This document shows, in pieces, positions 1 through 12,654 of a stretch of DNA of 64,000 bases. The notes below the pieces were generated by a model, which was not told the origin of the DNA, ran no database searches, and worked only from the letters and a program-made list of their open reading frames with translations. Within the stretch, counting starts at the first letter, position 1. Each line of letters starts with the position of its first letter. The stretch is from Odiellus spinosus (Eukaryota > Arthropoda > Arachnida > Opiliones > Phalangiidae). Position numbers and translations under genes: made by a program. The stretch is from positions 12,146,183 through 12,210,182 of the forward strand of contig OY987238.1 of the NCBI GenBank assembly GCA_963920705.1, given 5' to 3'.

Positions 1-315
1 CAAAAGCAATTTCATAGAGAGGTGACCATAGGACTAAGAGACCAGAAAAACTGAAAGTTTCGTTGACAACAACCCTAGAGAGATTTCGGTGTAGAACCGG
101 AATATTGAGTCAATTTACTTAGTTGTTAAGAGCATAATGGGTTTCCTTTTTGACTCAACTAACTCTGAGCCCTGGCCTAGTCTGGAACCATTCGAAATCT
201 AGTTTTCGATCGAAAACTGCAATTCCTTCTAATAGAACGTTCTACTACATTTTAAAATGGTCTGTAACTGGGGAATCTGCAGTTTTCGATCGAAAACTAC
301 GTGTTTAACTTTCTT

Positions 316-487
316 AATGAGGAAAAATCTTGTGGTTTGGTCAAATATGGTCCAAATTGTCAAATTTCAACAGCATTTCATCAAATCTGGTCCATGATTT
401 TGGTCCATGCACTTTGTTTTGTTCTATTTGGTGAAATTCTGTTGGAAGTTTCTAATTTGGAGCATTTTTAACCAAATTAGAAGATTT
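316..487. repeat. Foldback M, TTTGGTC-rich
   Basis: AGGAAAAATCTTGTGGTTTGG at the left is roughly mirrored by ACCAAATTAGAAGATTTATCC at the right. A similar block occurs at 54488-54745, so this is a dispersed repeat. It is weak and degraded. Confidence 0.4.
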
Positions 488-489
488 AT

Positions 490-640
490 CCTGATTGGAT
501 AAGCCTATTTCTTTGGTTATTCTATTGGAGCGCATTGATATTAAAAGTAAAAACGACGTCACACTAAAGGTAAAAACCACCTCACGAGTTTGGCGCGAAA
601 TCAATTTGAAAAAGCCCTTAATCTCAGACTAACGACCTTT
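490..640. repeat. Dispersed repeat K, copy 1
   Basis: Shares TTCTTTGGTTATTYTA, a GACGTCAC site and TTGGCGSGAAATMAATTT with 32985-33145. Function unknown. Confidence 0.5.
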
Positions 641-1162
641 TTTGAATCATTTATTTCCTAAATTAGTGTCTCACTTCTTCCATAATCTTCTTCTGATACT
701 ACTGGGGAGATATTATGAGGATTTAGATTCATCTCTCGTCCATCAAAATAGCTAGAGGCTGGATTCTTGACTAAATATTTGATTTGCTTTTTGGGGAATA
801 TAGGAAAAAACGTAATGTTTGGATATATTTGTATTAACAAAACTCTCGCGATGAATAGATCCAGAACTAATATGTCCTGGCGAATACCGGAGTTAGAAAT
901 ACATAAATATATTTAATGGATTAAAAGCAACGTAGTAAAAGCTTGGGAAGATATAGATAAACTTTTACGTGTATATTCGATGTAAATTACACCCTAGTGT
1001 AATTGATTTATATTTCATTGGACGCACTTTCGTAAACGCCGTAACGCTGTACTTATATTACATTACGATTTATATATTGATTTTGGAATTAAATCTAGTT
1101 TAATTAAGGACCAAGGTATGCCTTTGGGCCATAAAATAAAATTTATATTGTAACTTTCTTAT

Positions 1163-1551
1163 TTAAAGGGAGAATTAACCTAAAAACATGTGATTTATCG
1201 ATTCTTAATCATTTAAATAGGCTTAATCCACTAATAAAAAGTTTAAAAAACAAATATTAAACTAGAAATAAATTTAAAACTTACCTGGAAAATAGGCTTA
1301 GCGGGATTCATGGAGATCCGGAATTGCTTCCGTGTGAGCGAAGATCTCCAGGTTCGATTGGTCGCTAGACCTTATACGCGAGGAAATCAGAATCTCCGTG
1401 AATCCAGCTAAGCCTATTTTCCGGGTAAGTTTTAAATTTATTTCTAGTTTAATATTTGTTCGTCAATTTTTTCACTAGTGGGTTAAGCCTTTTTAAATGA
1501 TAAGGAATCGATAAAAAAATCACTTGTTGTTAGGTTGCATTCTCCCTATAA
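1163..1551. mobile_element. T2/Kolobok-like MITE, near complete
   Basis: Starts TTAA-AGGGAGAATT and ends CATTCTCCCT-ATAA, where TTAA is the presumed target duplication with one change on the right. The arms are inverted copies of each other, including an inner palindrome (GGCTTAGCGGGATTCATGG and its inverse). The terminus fits the TTAAAGGRR signature known for T2/Kolobok MITEs. Confidence 0.8.
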
Positions 1552-2189
1552 TGGCTTTTATTTAATTGAGCTTTGTGAAGGGAGGATGGAGAAATGTTCT
1601 TTAGGCTTAACAAGGATCCGTGGACAGTGAGACGAGATTTATTTAAAACTAGGATTAAGTTATTAAAAGTAAATTAAGATTAAAGGGAATTGGAAACGTA
1701 AAGGAAGATTGAATACGAAAATAATATTTTTTTTCGATGGGTTTACTTTTTTTGATATCAAACATTTACTTCAGATCACATTTGCCCTTTTGGGTTTCTT
1801 AATAGCTTACATATGTGTCTATCTTTGTACGTTTTGAAATTTACGACTGATTCTAAGAACCAAATTTTGGTCACGTTTTCAATCGACCAAAACGTTCTGG
1901 GTATAGTCAATTTCATCTCAAATTGGCAGCGGAAGTTAAAGCTATGAAACAAACATTATAAATAAATAATTCATAGGGATAATAGATGAAACGCGGCTTT
2001 GTTTGCGCTGCCAAATAAAGATGAAATAAATTATTGAGACCGCGTTCTGTATTTCAAGGGTTACTTACTCCGTAAGTGAATCTATATTTTAATTATTAAC
2101 AATGGCAGGCTCTGAAAAATTATAATAATTATTGAAATTACATTTACTTTGATTAAATTCGTAACAAAATTACCCTTGACAATACTTTA

Positions 2190-2577
2190 AGGTTTCCTTT
2201 ATTGTTTAAATAGGCCTAATCCACTAGTGAAAAAATTTACGAACAAATATTAAACTAGAAATAAATCTAAAACTTACTTCGAAAATAGGCTTAGCGGGAT
2301 TCATGGAGATTCTGATTTCTTGCGACCAATCGAACGCGATTGTAAGTCTCGTGGAGATCTCGCGTGAACGAATGGCCTTTGCTCATTGGTAGCTAGACCT
2401 TACACGGAGACAATCCAGCTGATCTCCATGAATCCCGCTAAGCCTATTTTGATGGTAAGTTTTAAATTTATTTCTAGTTAAATATTTGTTTTGTAAACTT
2501 TTTATTTGTGGATTAGGCCTATTTAAACGCTAAGGAATCGATAAAAAATCACTTATTAGGTTGCATTCTCCCTTTAA
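2190..2577. mobile_element. T2/Kolobok-like MITE, 5' end lost
   Basis: The right end is intact (CATTCTCCCT-TTAA at 2564-2577) and the inner arms match the copy at 1.2 kb. The left AGGGAGAATG terminus is missing, so the left boundary is approximate. Confidence 0.75.
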
Positions 2578-3258
2578 AGATAATATAATACAGAACTTTT
2601 ATTCAACTTGAAGTAGATAGTAAACTTTATCGTTCTTATCCGACAGACATATAGACAGACGTACATATACTTTTTGATGATTATAATTGATTGATTTATA
2701 TTTTAAAATCAAAATTGAATACTTTTCTATGAAAAAAAGGTGTCACTAGCCCTTTGTATTTATAATCATTTAGTACTTTCTGCGTTTGTTCTCACGATGA
2801 AAAAGAAAAGAAAAAATCTAGGTTTGGTATGAGGACGAGATTACACACGTGTGTGACGTCTTTATGTAGCGGAAAATTTAAGGTTTATTAATGTTTCGTA
2901 AGTACCACCGCTCTAGCACTTAGCCAATAAAAATAAAAGAAAAACTGACATCATATCTAGAAATTTTGTTCCGTGTAATATTTTATACCCAGTTTTATAA
3001 TTAAGTTACACTAGAGGTTTTTGGAGAGTGGAAAAAGGAGCTTTTTAAAGTGGATTACACTTTTGGGGCTAATTTACGCTGGGGTTATTTTTCAACGGAA
3101 TATTTTTTTGGGGAGTTTCGCGGGAAATATTCTCCTGTCTTTTTCATTGGTCTCTCGTTATATCAGTTCTACTTTTAATCAAGAGGGAGTTAGGGTAATT
3201 GAAAAAGCTAACGCGGATACAATTAAAAATGTAGGAGTCGATTCGATATGTTTCTCTG

Positions 3259-3378
3259 CAGTCGTGTGAATGGGAAATTGATTTTATTGAATCCATTTCT
3301 CTGAACCAGTTTCAAAATTGATTCGGCTTCAACAATCTGCAGATGAAACTGTAATTAATTGGTTTATGAAGATCAATA
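3259..3378 (-). mobile_element. Family C fragment, oldest layer of a nest
   Basis: Minus-oriented family C sequence (GTGTGAATGGGAAATTG, then AGATGAAACTG). It is cut by a plus-oriented C copy that begins after the TA at 3377-3378. No right-hand remainder was recognised after 3970. Confidence 0.55.
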
Positions 3379-3970
3379 GCGACGTTCATACTAACGTATC
3401 CCAAATCGATTTTAATCGATAAATCATACCGATATTTAAATCGTTTTAAGCGCCATCTGTTCAGGTATATAGCCGCGTTCGTACTAGGCCTTAAAATCGA
3501 TTTAAACCGTTTCAAAACGTTTCGCTAGGATCGTGTGAACGGGAAACCGTATTTTCTCGAATCGATTTGATTCAATTTCTCGAAACTGCTTCGGGAACCA
3601 GTTTCATACTGATTCTGTTTCAACAACCGATAGATGAAGCTACAATAAATTGATTTATAAAGATAATGCGTGAACGCGTGACATTTAAAACGATTCCTTG
3701 CGATTTGAATATCGGTTTGATTTTACCGTTACATATCGATTAAGAAATTCTAGTGTGACCGTAGCTAATCATCTTCATAAACTGATTTATTATAGTTTCA
3801 TCTGTAGTCTGTTAGCCGAATCGTTTTGAAACTGGTTCCCAAGCCGTTTCGAGAAATGGATTCAAATCGTTAAAAAAAAAAAAAAACGGTTTCCCGTTCA
3901 TACAACTGCAGCGAAACGTTAAAATTTAAACGGTGTCAATCGAATCCAAGGCTTAGTTTATGAACACAGC
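3379..3970 (+). mobile_element. Family C element (old copy) split by a younger copy
   Basis: Plus-oriented C copy starting GCGACGTTCATACTA and ending TGAACACAGC. It is interrupted at 3470 by a younger minus-oriented copy. The left part stops at TGTTCAGGTA and the right part resumes at ATCATCTTCATAAA, as expected for one original sequence. Confidence 0.7.
3472..3765 (-). mobile_element. Family C element, young complete copy, TA duplication
   Basis: 294 bp from GCCGCGTTCGTACTAGG to CTAGTGTGACCGTAGC. It is flanked by TA at 3470-3471 and 3766-3767, inside an older copy, so the empty site can be reconstructed by comparison with 46.0 kb. The TA target and length suggest a Tc1/mariner-type MITE. 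Confidence 0.78.
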
Positions 3971-6960
3971 TTATTTAGAATATATGTTGAATATTCTCGG
4001 CGAATAGAAAATGTGCATCAAGTATTGACTTTGTTAATATTTTGTGTTACTCCGCCATGGGCTTTGACTCAAAATATATTGCAGCAAACAGCTCGAAAAA
4101 TAAAACTATAACCATGTATATGTTAGCGGACGCCAAACTTAATTCGTTCGACCAAATTGCGTCTTGTCACGTCACTTCTGTCGACAACGCTCGTTTCACG
4201 TTGCTCGATTCTTGTAATTTATACACAGATTTATCGAACGCTTTCCACCATCCAGAAAACACAGGCGTTTTGTTTTTAGTTCCCCACAATATACTGTCGC
4301 GAACACTTTCGCTAAATTATACTATAATCCTCGTTTAACACTGTCAGCTTTCTTAATTATAAATTTTTGCGAAGGACGGTGGTTAATATATTCTAAAATT
4401 TGTTTTAACGTAATTTTACTAATTCCTTAATTTGAATTTCCCGCTTTTTTATGTTCAGCCCTTTAGGAGTTTGTGTCTGGGCGAGGCCTATAGCGCCCTC
4501 TAGTCGTCTCTATTAGTCTGACTCGTTCTCGTCTGCTTTCCTGCATTTGTGTGAAGTTGGTTTTTATCGGGCGCGAAGATGCGCGTAAATATTTAAGTTA
4601 TGATCGTTGTTTAAAAGATGAGTTATTAGTTATATCTCTCACTAAATTATCACTAACTAATCCCCCAATTTGAATAATTAATTATAATTAAAGTTAGATC
4701 GCGGTTAATTGTTTTACGAACAAAATTGGGTAGTGGAATTATACCATAAGACAAGGCTTAAGATTAGCATAATTTCGATTGAACTTGGTTTCAAATTTTA
4801 AATCACAGGTACGTTGAGATATATAAAATTAGGTTTATATTTAAGTCAAATATATCCCTTAATTAAAATAATTATTCCAGTTTGACCTTTACCGAAGCAT
4901 TTGGCTATTAAAAATATACGCAAACCATGGAACAAAACGAATACTGGTATGTAATGGGTATAATTTCTTGTAATCTTACACTCCCTCGCTTGGATGAAAA
5001 TAAGATACCACTATTATCCCCCGTAAATTATTTCTAGGGAATATGATTCCTAATTGAGTCCAAGAATTAAAGTGAGGGTGAAATGCAAATTAATACATAT
5101 TTTTAAATCCATAATTCTGTACCAAAATTTGGTTTTAAGAGATAACGGACTATGAATAAGAGTTATTTCAATTTTAATAGATAAGAACTGTTAAAATATG
5201 CTTAAAAAATAACCTCACCAAAAGTATTGAGGTAATTCGCAGTTATGTTTTGGGCTTTAAAGTATATTCTTTTTGTTAATTCGTCAATGGTTCGAAGTGA
5301 TTACTCCAACTTTAAGAGATAAGATGATGAAGTAATCACGTCGAAACGTTGTCGAATTATAAAAGATATTAGTTATAATTAAGTGCAGTGTCTCCTTGTG
5401 GGAAATTAAAAATTTAGTTAATACATATTCTTGATTTAATATAATTTTAAATACAATTTTAATTAAAATTTAACTTTCTAAGTGACTACAATTGAAATAA
5501 TTAAACGTTATTTAATTTCATTCAATTATTTCAACCTTATTTTTAATATGATTCAATAATTTAAACTTTTTATAATTTCATTCACTTCATTTTTTAAGAA
5601 AATGGTAAAAAAAGCTTTCATTTCAACGTCACTTTAGTAGAAAATGCTCTTTTGGCTCTGGGAATACAGGGGGAATATGTAGGTATTACGTAGGTTTATC
5701 TCTGAAAGGGTAAACCAATCATGAAAGGTAAAACCATAACATATATAAGTATCTATAGAGGAATTATTGTTGGAGTGTTGCGGTCGTATTCTACTCTATT
5801 CGCCTTCTTGGCCTCAGAACGACCCAAAACAGATCCTTTTCATAATTCGCGTTGTGGCCCGGGGATTCTAGCTTTTACTCTCTAGAGCTATAGCCGCTTC
5901 GGGGATTAAGCCTCACCCCCCCTTCCCCTATTCTGTATATGTACTCCATCTTCCTAGGAGATTTCCTTCATCCTTTTCCCCCCGTATCATCTCGCTCCTC
6001 TCATCCTTATAATAATCTTCTGTCTTTAGCCGAACCTGGTATTAATATTAATGTTTGGTGAATATTTCTATTATATCATTTGGATTCATTATTTTTGGAT
6101 TAATTGTGTAGGCACGATGACCGCAAACTGACCCCCTTTCTTCTTTCACCTCCCACTAAATAATGATGATTATGAACTAATTAGGACCCGGGGAGTTCAG
6201 AACATTAGAAAAAAATACCAAAATATATTCGATCAGCGTAAATTTTAGATAAAATCAACTTAAAATTTATTTTCTAATTATGTTAATGTCATTTTTCGAA
6301 TATTTTTATTTTATTTTTATCTTGGGATACGTTAGCTCAGGAGAAATACTCGATTATATACGATTTTAATTCAGTAGATTTTATCTGATTATTAAAAATG
6401 ATACGAGCCCCGAGCTATTAAAGTGTAGGTACGTGTAAGCCAAATATTTTCACCAATATTACTTGCTCGCCTGGGTGTGATCCTAGCTCCTTTGATGACA
6501 GAAGTCTGAGAGAACATACGCTAACTCCAAGATCTATTTCGCTAGTAATGTTTTAATATAGTCAAAGCTATGGCGTATTTATACAAAATGTGCTATCTTG
6601 AGTAGCGAACAACCCTTCCTAACTTTCTTGTTCTTCTCGGGGATATAATCTGCTAAAGCTCCGGATCCTCTCATTGGCCAAGCCCGGTTTCTTTTTCTCC
6701 GGCTACTAAGACAATAGATTTAAAGGCAGTTGGATTGTGATATATTTAAGTAATAAGGTGGTTATACCCTTTCGTTCTACTCTCTCAAATTCAATGAACT
6801 CTAGGTGGATACGGTCTATTTTTTCATAGTGTTGTTACTAAATCAGGGATTTAGAGGTAATCCATTCGGTGTAATAGGATTTCATTCATTATTTTTATTA
6901 CGTAGTATAGCGTATTGAGAACGTTATTTAGTACCTTACTTTCTTTGCTTTTATTTAACA
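3971..6960. other. No gene recognised
   Basis: About 3 kb of AT-rich, apparently unique sequence. A 98-codon frame at 4042-4338 has no recognised domain or splice context. One CTCF-like motif lies at 4491-4506. Confidence 0.6.
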
Positions 6961-6971
6961 GAATCAGTCGT

Positions 6972-7424
6972 AGGCTAGGGAGAATCTGGGAATTTGATTA
7001 AAGGTTAGGGAGAGTTTGGAAATTTGATTGAAGGTTAGGGAGAGTCTGGGAATTTGATTAAAAATTAAGGAAAGTTTGGGAATTTGATTAAAGGTTAGGG
7101 AAAGTTTGGGAATTTGATTAAAGGTTAGGGAGAGTCTGGGAATTTGATTAAAGGTTAGGGAGAGTCTGGGAATTTGATTAAAGGTTAGGGAAAGTTTGGG
7201 AATTTGATTTAAGGTTAGGGAGAGTCTGGGAATTTGATTAAAGGTTAGGGATAATCTGGGAATTTGATTAAAAGTTAGGGAGAGTTTTGGAATTTGATTA
7301 AAGGCTAGGGAGAGTCTGGGAATTTGATTAAAAATTAGGGAAAGCCTGGGAATTTGATTAAAGGTTAGCGAGTTTGGGAATTTGATTAAAGGTTAGGAAG
7401 AGTTTAGGAATTTGATTAAAAATT
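6972..7424. repeat. 30-bp minisatellite, about 15 units
   Basis: Unit GGTTAGGGAGAGTCTGGGAA followed by TTTGATTAAA. Units vary at AGAGTCT/AAAGTTT, and the last units are shortened. No conserved reading frame. Confidence 0.93.
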
Positions 7425-7429
7425 AGATA

Positions 7430-8188
7430 ATTTATTTAAAGTAAGGAAATTTAAAAAATTTACACGAAATATGAAAAAAGATTTTTAGTGAAACTATAAA
7501 ATTATTCAAGATGTGTAAAGCTTTGGCTTATTATTACATAATATTTAACTTCGTAAGAACAAAAATTGTGATTGCCAACCCACTTTTTACTCGACAGAAA
7601 GGTTGTAATTGAGTATATATATTATAAGAACATATCCTCTTTGTTTTAGCAGCCGGTAGCGTTGATCTAATTTTAACCCACGTATAGTCCCATTTTATTT
7701 TGTACTATCAGTATATGTATGTATGAATGTATGGTTGAGAAAAAAAAATGGCTGGTATTTAACCCTTTGGGAGCTAGGCCTAGAGTGTTCCTTTTTTTTT
7801 TTTATTCAGGGTAGGGGAAGAGTGGTAGATTTTGGTTCGACGACGTCTACGGCATAGAATAGAAGTGGGTGTAAGGTTGAGAGGGAGGGGGTAGGGTTGT
7901 GATGTTGAGCCCTTGTCTCAATCCCCGGGTCATTTTCACTGATAGCTTTTCCGCGGTCTTTTACTATTGTTTTAGTTTTCAGTACGTTCGAAGCTAGACT
8001 ACTTTCGATTTCATATGATTTTGTTAGATCATAAGTTGGGTAATATCTAGAAGTGTTGAAATTAATGAAAAATCGTGGATTTGTTTCGGAATACAGCGTT
8101 AATTCGCTCCAACGTTCGTTGTTTCGAACTTATTACTTAACTTTCAAACGGATTACTTGTCGGTTCGAACACAATACTTCTCGATCAA
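7430..8188. other. No gene recognised
   Basis: AT-rich sequence with a T run near 7791 and a purine-rich patch (about 7865-7900). Nothing else seen. Confidence 0.55.
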
Positions 8189-8195
8189 ATGTTAG

Positions 8196-8512
8196 CAAGA
8201 ATCCATTCAGGTTCCATAAGAATATGGGAGCATAGCTTTAGCCTCTGGTACCATCCTCCCAAACTTTGTAACAAAAGTTCGTCCGCAATTTTCGCAACAT
8301 TTGTACGCTTAGATCTTTTTTCGGTCGGCTCCATTTTTATTACCCAAAATATTATGTCAAGGTCGTTAGTGGTGCGGGTTAATAATATAATGTCAGGAGC
8401 GATTTACTCGAAAAATCGATTCGAAGCGGACGAACTTTTGCTTCAAAGTTTGGGAGGATGGTTATTGAATCGCGGCCCTCCCATATTCTTATGGAACCTG
8501 AATGGATTCTTG
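8196..8512. mobile_element. Family D foldback MITE, copy D1
   Basis: 317-bp element with inverted termini CAAGAATCCATTCAGGTTCC, matching for about 35 bp. Perfect 7-bp duplications ATGTTAG lie at 8189-8195 and 8513-8519. A 133-codon frame (8189-8590) crosses it but is produced by the inverted repeats and is not a recognisable protein. D1 and D2 share the same interior and differ by about seven substitutions by eye. Confidence 0.92.
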
Positions 8513-8519
8513 ATGTTAG

Positions 8520-9339
8520 GCTATCAAATGAACCAACCCAGGTTAGATTTGGGACTGTACCAGGCTCGTGACAATTTTAAGGACCCCTAAAATGTTTGCC
8601 CCCATGTTTAATCCGTTAATGCAGACGCTCTTTTAAAAGAAATCTTTCTTTAAACCCAACAATATGATAAAAATATTCGATGATAAGATTTATACTTAAG
8701 GGCATAATGTTACTTCTGTTTATACAAAGAGGTAAAGAGGTCCGTAAATTTGTTTCACATTGAAAACTCTGACTGATCCTCGCCATTTGGTTCTCTTCTC
8801 GATAATGGAACTTTTTCTCTTACGTCGTAATTTTTTTCCTCCCCTCTTCCACTCCCCTTCATCCCTTTCGCTTTTTCCAGATTCGACGAACGTTTTCCAA
8901 TGAGTTTTATTTCTTTTTCTAGCCTCAATCCTTCCTTATACTTCCTATTTTACTCTATTTTTTACTAAAAGCGAAAAATTAGGTATATTTTCAATTTTTT
9001 TTTAAGTAAAAGATTTAAATCATGAAGTTGGTTCTTGTAAAGTACTATATCAAAGTTTCTAAAGACTAAGAAAAGTCAGGACAAGTGGGAATTTAAAAAA
9101 AATCAGGCCAAAAAGTCGTGAGAAATTAATAGTTGAATAGAAAGACACCCTTGTTCATTGTAGACCCTGTTCAGCTTTGATAATACAAATAGTTCAAACT
9201 CTCGAGTTCATCAGCTTTGGTGTAGTGCAAGAGTACAAAAATTTTGTCCTAGTATCTGCCTCCTCACCTAAATGTCAGGAAAAACTTAATGAATTAAAAT
9301 TTTAGGTAAGGGAAATGTTTTGGTATTAAAAAATTACTT
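8520..9339. other. No gene recognised; relative of element L
   Basis: Includes 9161-9255, which resembles the inverse of element L's interior (GTTCAGCTTTGATAATAC). Nothing else seen. Confidence 0.5.
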
Positions 9340-9715
9340 TCAGGGTCAAATAATTTGAAAATTGGATCGTAAGATCATGGAAAGGTCAGAAGTTAAAGGA
9401 GCATTGAAGGAATCAGTGGAATGTAATGGAGTTTAGAAATTGGATTGCAAGGTCATGGAAAGGTCAAAGTTAATAATTGAAGCTAATTAAAGGGCATGCA
9501 AAGATCAGAGAAATGTAATGGAATTTAAAAATTGGATCGTAAGGCCATGGAAAGGTCAGAAGTTTATAAATTGAGATTAAGGTCATGGAAAGGTCAGAAG
9601 TTAATAATTTGGGATTAAGGTCATACATATATAACTGAAATGTAATGAAGTTTAGAAATCGGATTGTACAAGGTCATGGAAAGGTCAGAAGTTAATAATT
9701 TCAGATTAAGGTCAT
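9340..9715. repeat. Irregular GGTCATGGAAAGGTCAGAAG repeats
   Basis: Several imperfect copies of AAATTGGATYGTAAGGTCAT and GGAAAGGTCAGAAGTTAA with variable spacing. Looks like a decayed minisatellite. Confidence 0.75.
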
Positions 9716-10394
9716 TGAAATATTTGTTGATAACTTAAATTTCTTAGAAAAAGTGATTTTTGTTAAATATTCAACCGTTTTGATATTTAATAAGGACAAA
9801 GCTCAAAGTAAAGAAATACTTGTTGAAAGGTTTATGCAAAACTTGATTCATAATGAATAATAGTATAGTTTCAATATAACGTTGATCTTAAAGCTTTAAT
9901 ATGGATTATATATTAGAAATACGCTAAGGCAATTTCATTCAGGACTCCTTCATTTTGGTACACGCTAAATGTCGGTCGGTAAACAAAGCTAAATTAATAT
10001 TAACAAAACTGCAAATTTGGATTTCTACGCGTACATCTCGAACCGGGCGAGGTTCATTGTATCTAATATAATATAAATTATATATAAATAAATACGAATA
10101 AGCTTACATTTGTTGAGCAATTTAGTTCGCTAATTTGATTTGGTATAATTGAAGGATCTCGTTCCTACTAATCTACGCGACCATTTTCAACCAATTTGGG
10201 TTTAGCCATCCTGGTCGTGTTAGAATAACAACGCCGTAACTCGTTTAATAGATATTTTATTCGTTTTTAAATCGATTTTAGTAGTGAAACATTTCCAATT
10301 AAATTTTAATTTTATGAATATTATTCATAAAATAATTTATCTTGTCGGGAAAATAAAACGATTATTTAGATATACCATTAATGTGGCAACGAAA

Positions 10395-10605
10395 TTCTAG
10401 AGGTGTGCGAGCCCTAAATTTCAGGCTTCGATCCGAGCTCGAGCTCTTGAAAATTTTCCATTTCAAGCTTCGAGCCGAGCTCGAGCCCTGAAAATTTTCT
10501 TATCGAGCTGGTAGTCGAGCTCGAGCCCAGAAACATTTTCCTTATTGAGCCAGGAGTCGAGCTCGAGCCCTGGATTTTGCTTATCGAGCTTTTATGCTTT
10601 GTTAT
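10395..10605. repeat. CGAGCTCGAGCCCTGAAAAT repeats
   Basis: About four imperfect units of roughly 45 bp, each with the palindromic CGAGCTCGAGC followed by a GAAAATTTTC-type stretch. Confidence 0.75.
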
Positions 10606-11632
10606 AATTTTATTATAACAAACGTTTATTATTTCAAACGTTTAGCGAGCTAAAACATTTTTTGCAAGCATTATAGAATAAAAAATAAGAGATAAGAAGG
10701 CGTGCTGACAATCCCCCACTGAAATGTTTTCATAATTTTTGAATTAGTTGTTCTATCACAGATTTCTTAAACAGGTTTGAATTTCTCTACAATGACTTCT
10801 CGTCCAATCAGCGTTCGAGTTTAAAATACAATGAGTGTTTTCTTTGTATTTCGTATAGAATTGTCTCGTGTTGCTACACTTTTTTCAATTTCAATTTATA
10901 CAATTTACAAATTAGGCTTAGCGGAAATATGTCTACTTCTACCATTTAATAAGCTTCCTTTACTAAATTTACGGAAAATCCCGGTTAATAATACTTTCTA
11001 AATCATTATCTATTCTAAAACATTGCGGGAAAGATTCTAGCCTGTGATTGGTCGGATATTTTCGTCATTCAAATAAATGAGCCCAGTGGAAAACCTAAAA
11101 ATTTTCAGATTTTTTTTTTTTTCTAATTTGAATAATTGATCAAAAATTATGAAAAAATTCCAGATAAGGCCTATAGTTAATAGATAATAAAATATATATT
11201 TCGAATCTGTTAAATAATTTACATATGAGAAACAATACTTTTAATATGAATTTACTTAAAATCATAAATTCTTTGCATAATATATGAATTTAACGCTAGA
11301 ATTTTAAGTTACTTTGTTTTTAACTGGAAATAACGTTTACTAAATATAGTATATGTAACTTTTGGGAGAAATATCCTTAAGTGTCCAAAACTATTTGCCT
11401 AGTGGACCGCGGGACTCGAGGGAATGGCACGCGGGCCACTGTTCTCTATATACATATACACGTTTGTTGGACAGACACTGTAGCCAGTTTAGAGAAGATG
11501 CTCCTCGCTGTTCCCTCTAATTACCGGTCCGAATCGAAATGAAAGGGAAACACCCATCTAAAAGACGAATACTATTTTATTTTATGGAATTGCGAGCAAA
11601 AATATTACCTAATTTTCCAGATAGGTTTTGAA
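10606..11632. other. No gene recognised
   Basis: Unique-looking AT-rich sequence and a short GC-richer patch at 11400-11430. Confidence 0.55.
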
Positions 11633-11794
11633 CGAGGGGGCAGACACTCGCGAACTCAGGTGTACAAAATTTTTGAACTCTTTGCACTATCAAAGCTGAA
11701 CTCAGAGTTCATAAGAGTTCGAACTATATGCAATGTCAAAGCTGAACTCAGTGAACTCAGGTGTACAGCGAATTCAAGAGTGTCTGACCCCTCG
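11633..11794. mobile_element. Element L: 162-bp foldback with 8-bp target duplication
   Basis: Imperfect inverted ends CGAGGGGGCAGACACTCG / CCGAGGGGTCAGACACTCT. GTTTTGAA flanks it at 11625-11632 and 11795-11802. It contains two copies of CAAAGCTGAACTCAG and landed at the left edge of a family B element. A diverged relative of its interior lies at 9161-9255. An 8-bp duplication is hAT-like, but the terminus is not a clear hAT end. Confidence 0.7.
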
Positions 11795-11802
11795 GTTTTG
11801 AA

Positions 11803-12055
11803 GTGATCTGTCACTGTTTTTTCATGACCTTCAAATTGAAATTGAGTCATATTTTCAGAAAGATGTTTAAAAAAACGATTCAAAATATATATACATATGT
11901 CATAGAACAAAATTATAGCGACAGTAAAAATACAGATTTTATAATCGACATTTTCGTAATTTTTAAAATAAAATTACCCACAATTTTACATCACCATAGG
12001 GTCGAGTGATTTCGCTATTGTAGACCCTTGGGTAATAAGATCGCTTTCGCGTTAA
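11803..12055 (+). mobile_element. Family B repeat, copy 1
   Basis: Starts AGTGATCTGTCACTG, a variant of the family start AGTGAGGCTGCCACTG. It continues through the shared core (ATACATATGTCATAGAACAA, then GTGATTTCGCTATTGTAGA) to CGCTTTCGCG. The TTAA before the start is changed to TTGA. The short opposed frames here are not genes. Confidence 0.75.
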
Positions 12056-12654
12056 TTTTATTAATTTCTAAGGATTTAATTCACGAGCTTCTCTCAATTC
12101 AAGACAAGACTCGAATTAAATCACGTTTTGCGCGTTAACTTTAAAACTCCTCCAGATTTGATAAAAAAAAGGTTTTTATAATATTTAGCTCGGATTTTTC
12201 CTTGCATATACCAGGCTATATATTGTAACTGAGACCTATAACCCCTTCTCTCGACCCAATATAGTTCCATTACGGTTCTATATTTGGATTAAATTTTATT
12301 CGTGGTCGTATCTTTAATGAAGTTTAATTAGGGGAGACCTAGAGACTTCGTGGGTTTTAGCATTGTTACTTGTATTAAATACTTTTAACACTCTTACTTT
12401 GAATGTATAACTTCGGAAAAGAGAAACTATCATTAGGATCGCCTTGTTTAGTATTATACCGTCCATGGAGTCGCGGTGAATAGAGGTTAAAGCCTAAAAA
12501 GGGTTAGTATGAGGGGTCATATATTAAGAGAAATTTCGTACACGTAAATTTTTTTTTTTTTCGAATAGTCGCATCGTTTGCAAATCTTCACACTTAAAAA
12601 AAAAACGTATCTATGTCAATAACATCGAAAAACACACTCACATACCTTTGGAAA

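Noticed and set aside
1345..1375. GGTTCGATTGG as a tRNA B box
   Set aside because: It lies in the inner arm of a T2-like MITE, and no A box or cloverleaf surrounds it.
4042..4338. 98-codon plus-strand frame
   Set aside because: No domain, no promoter or splice context, and amino acid content like translated background.
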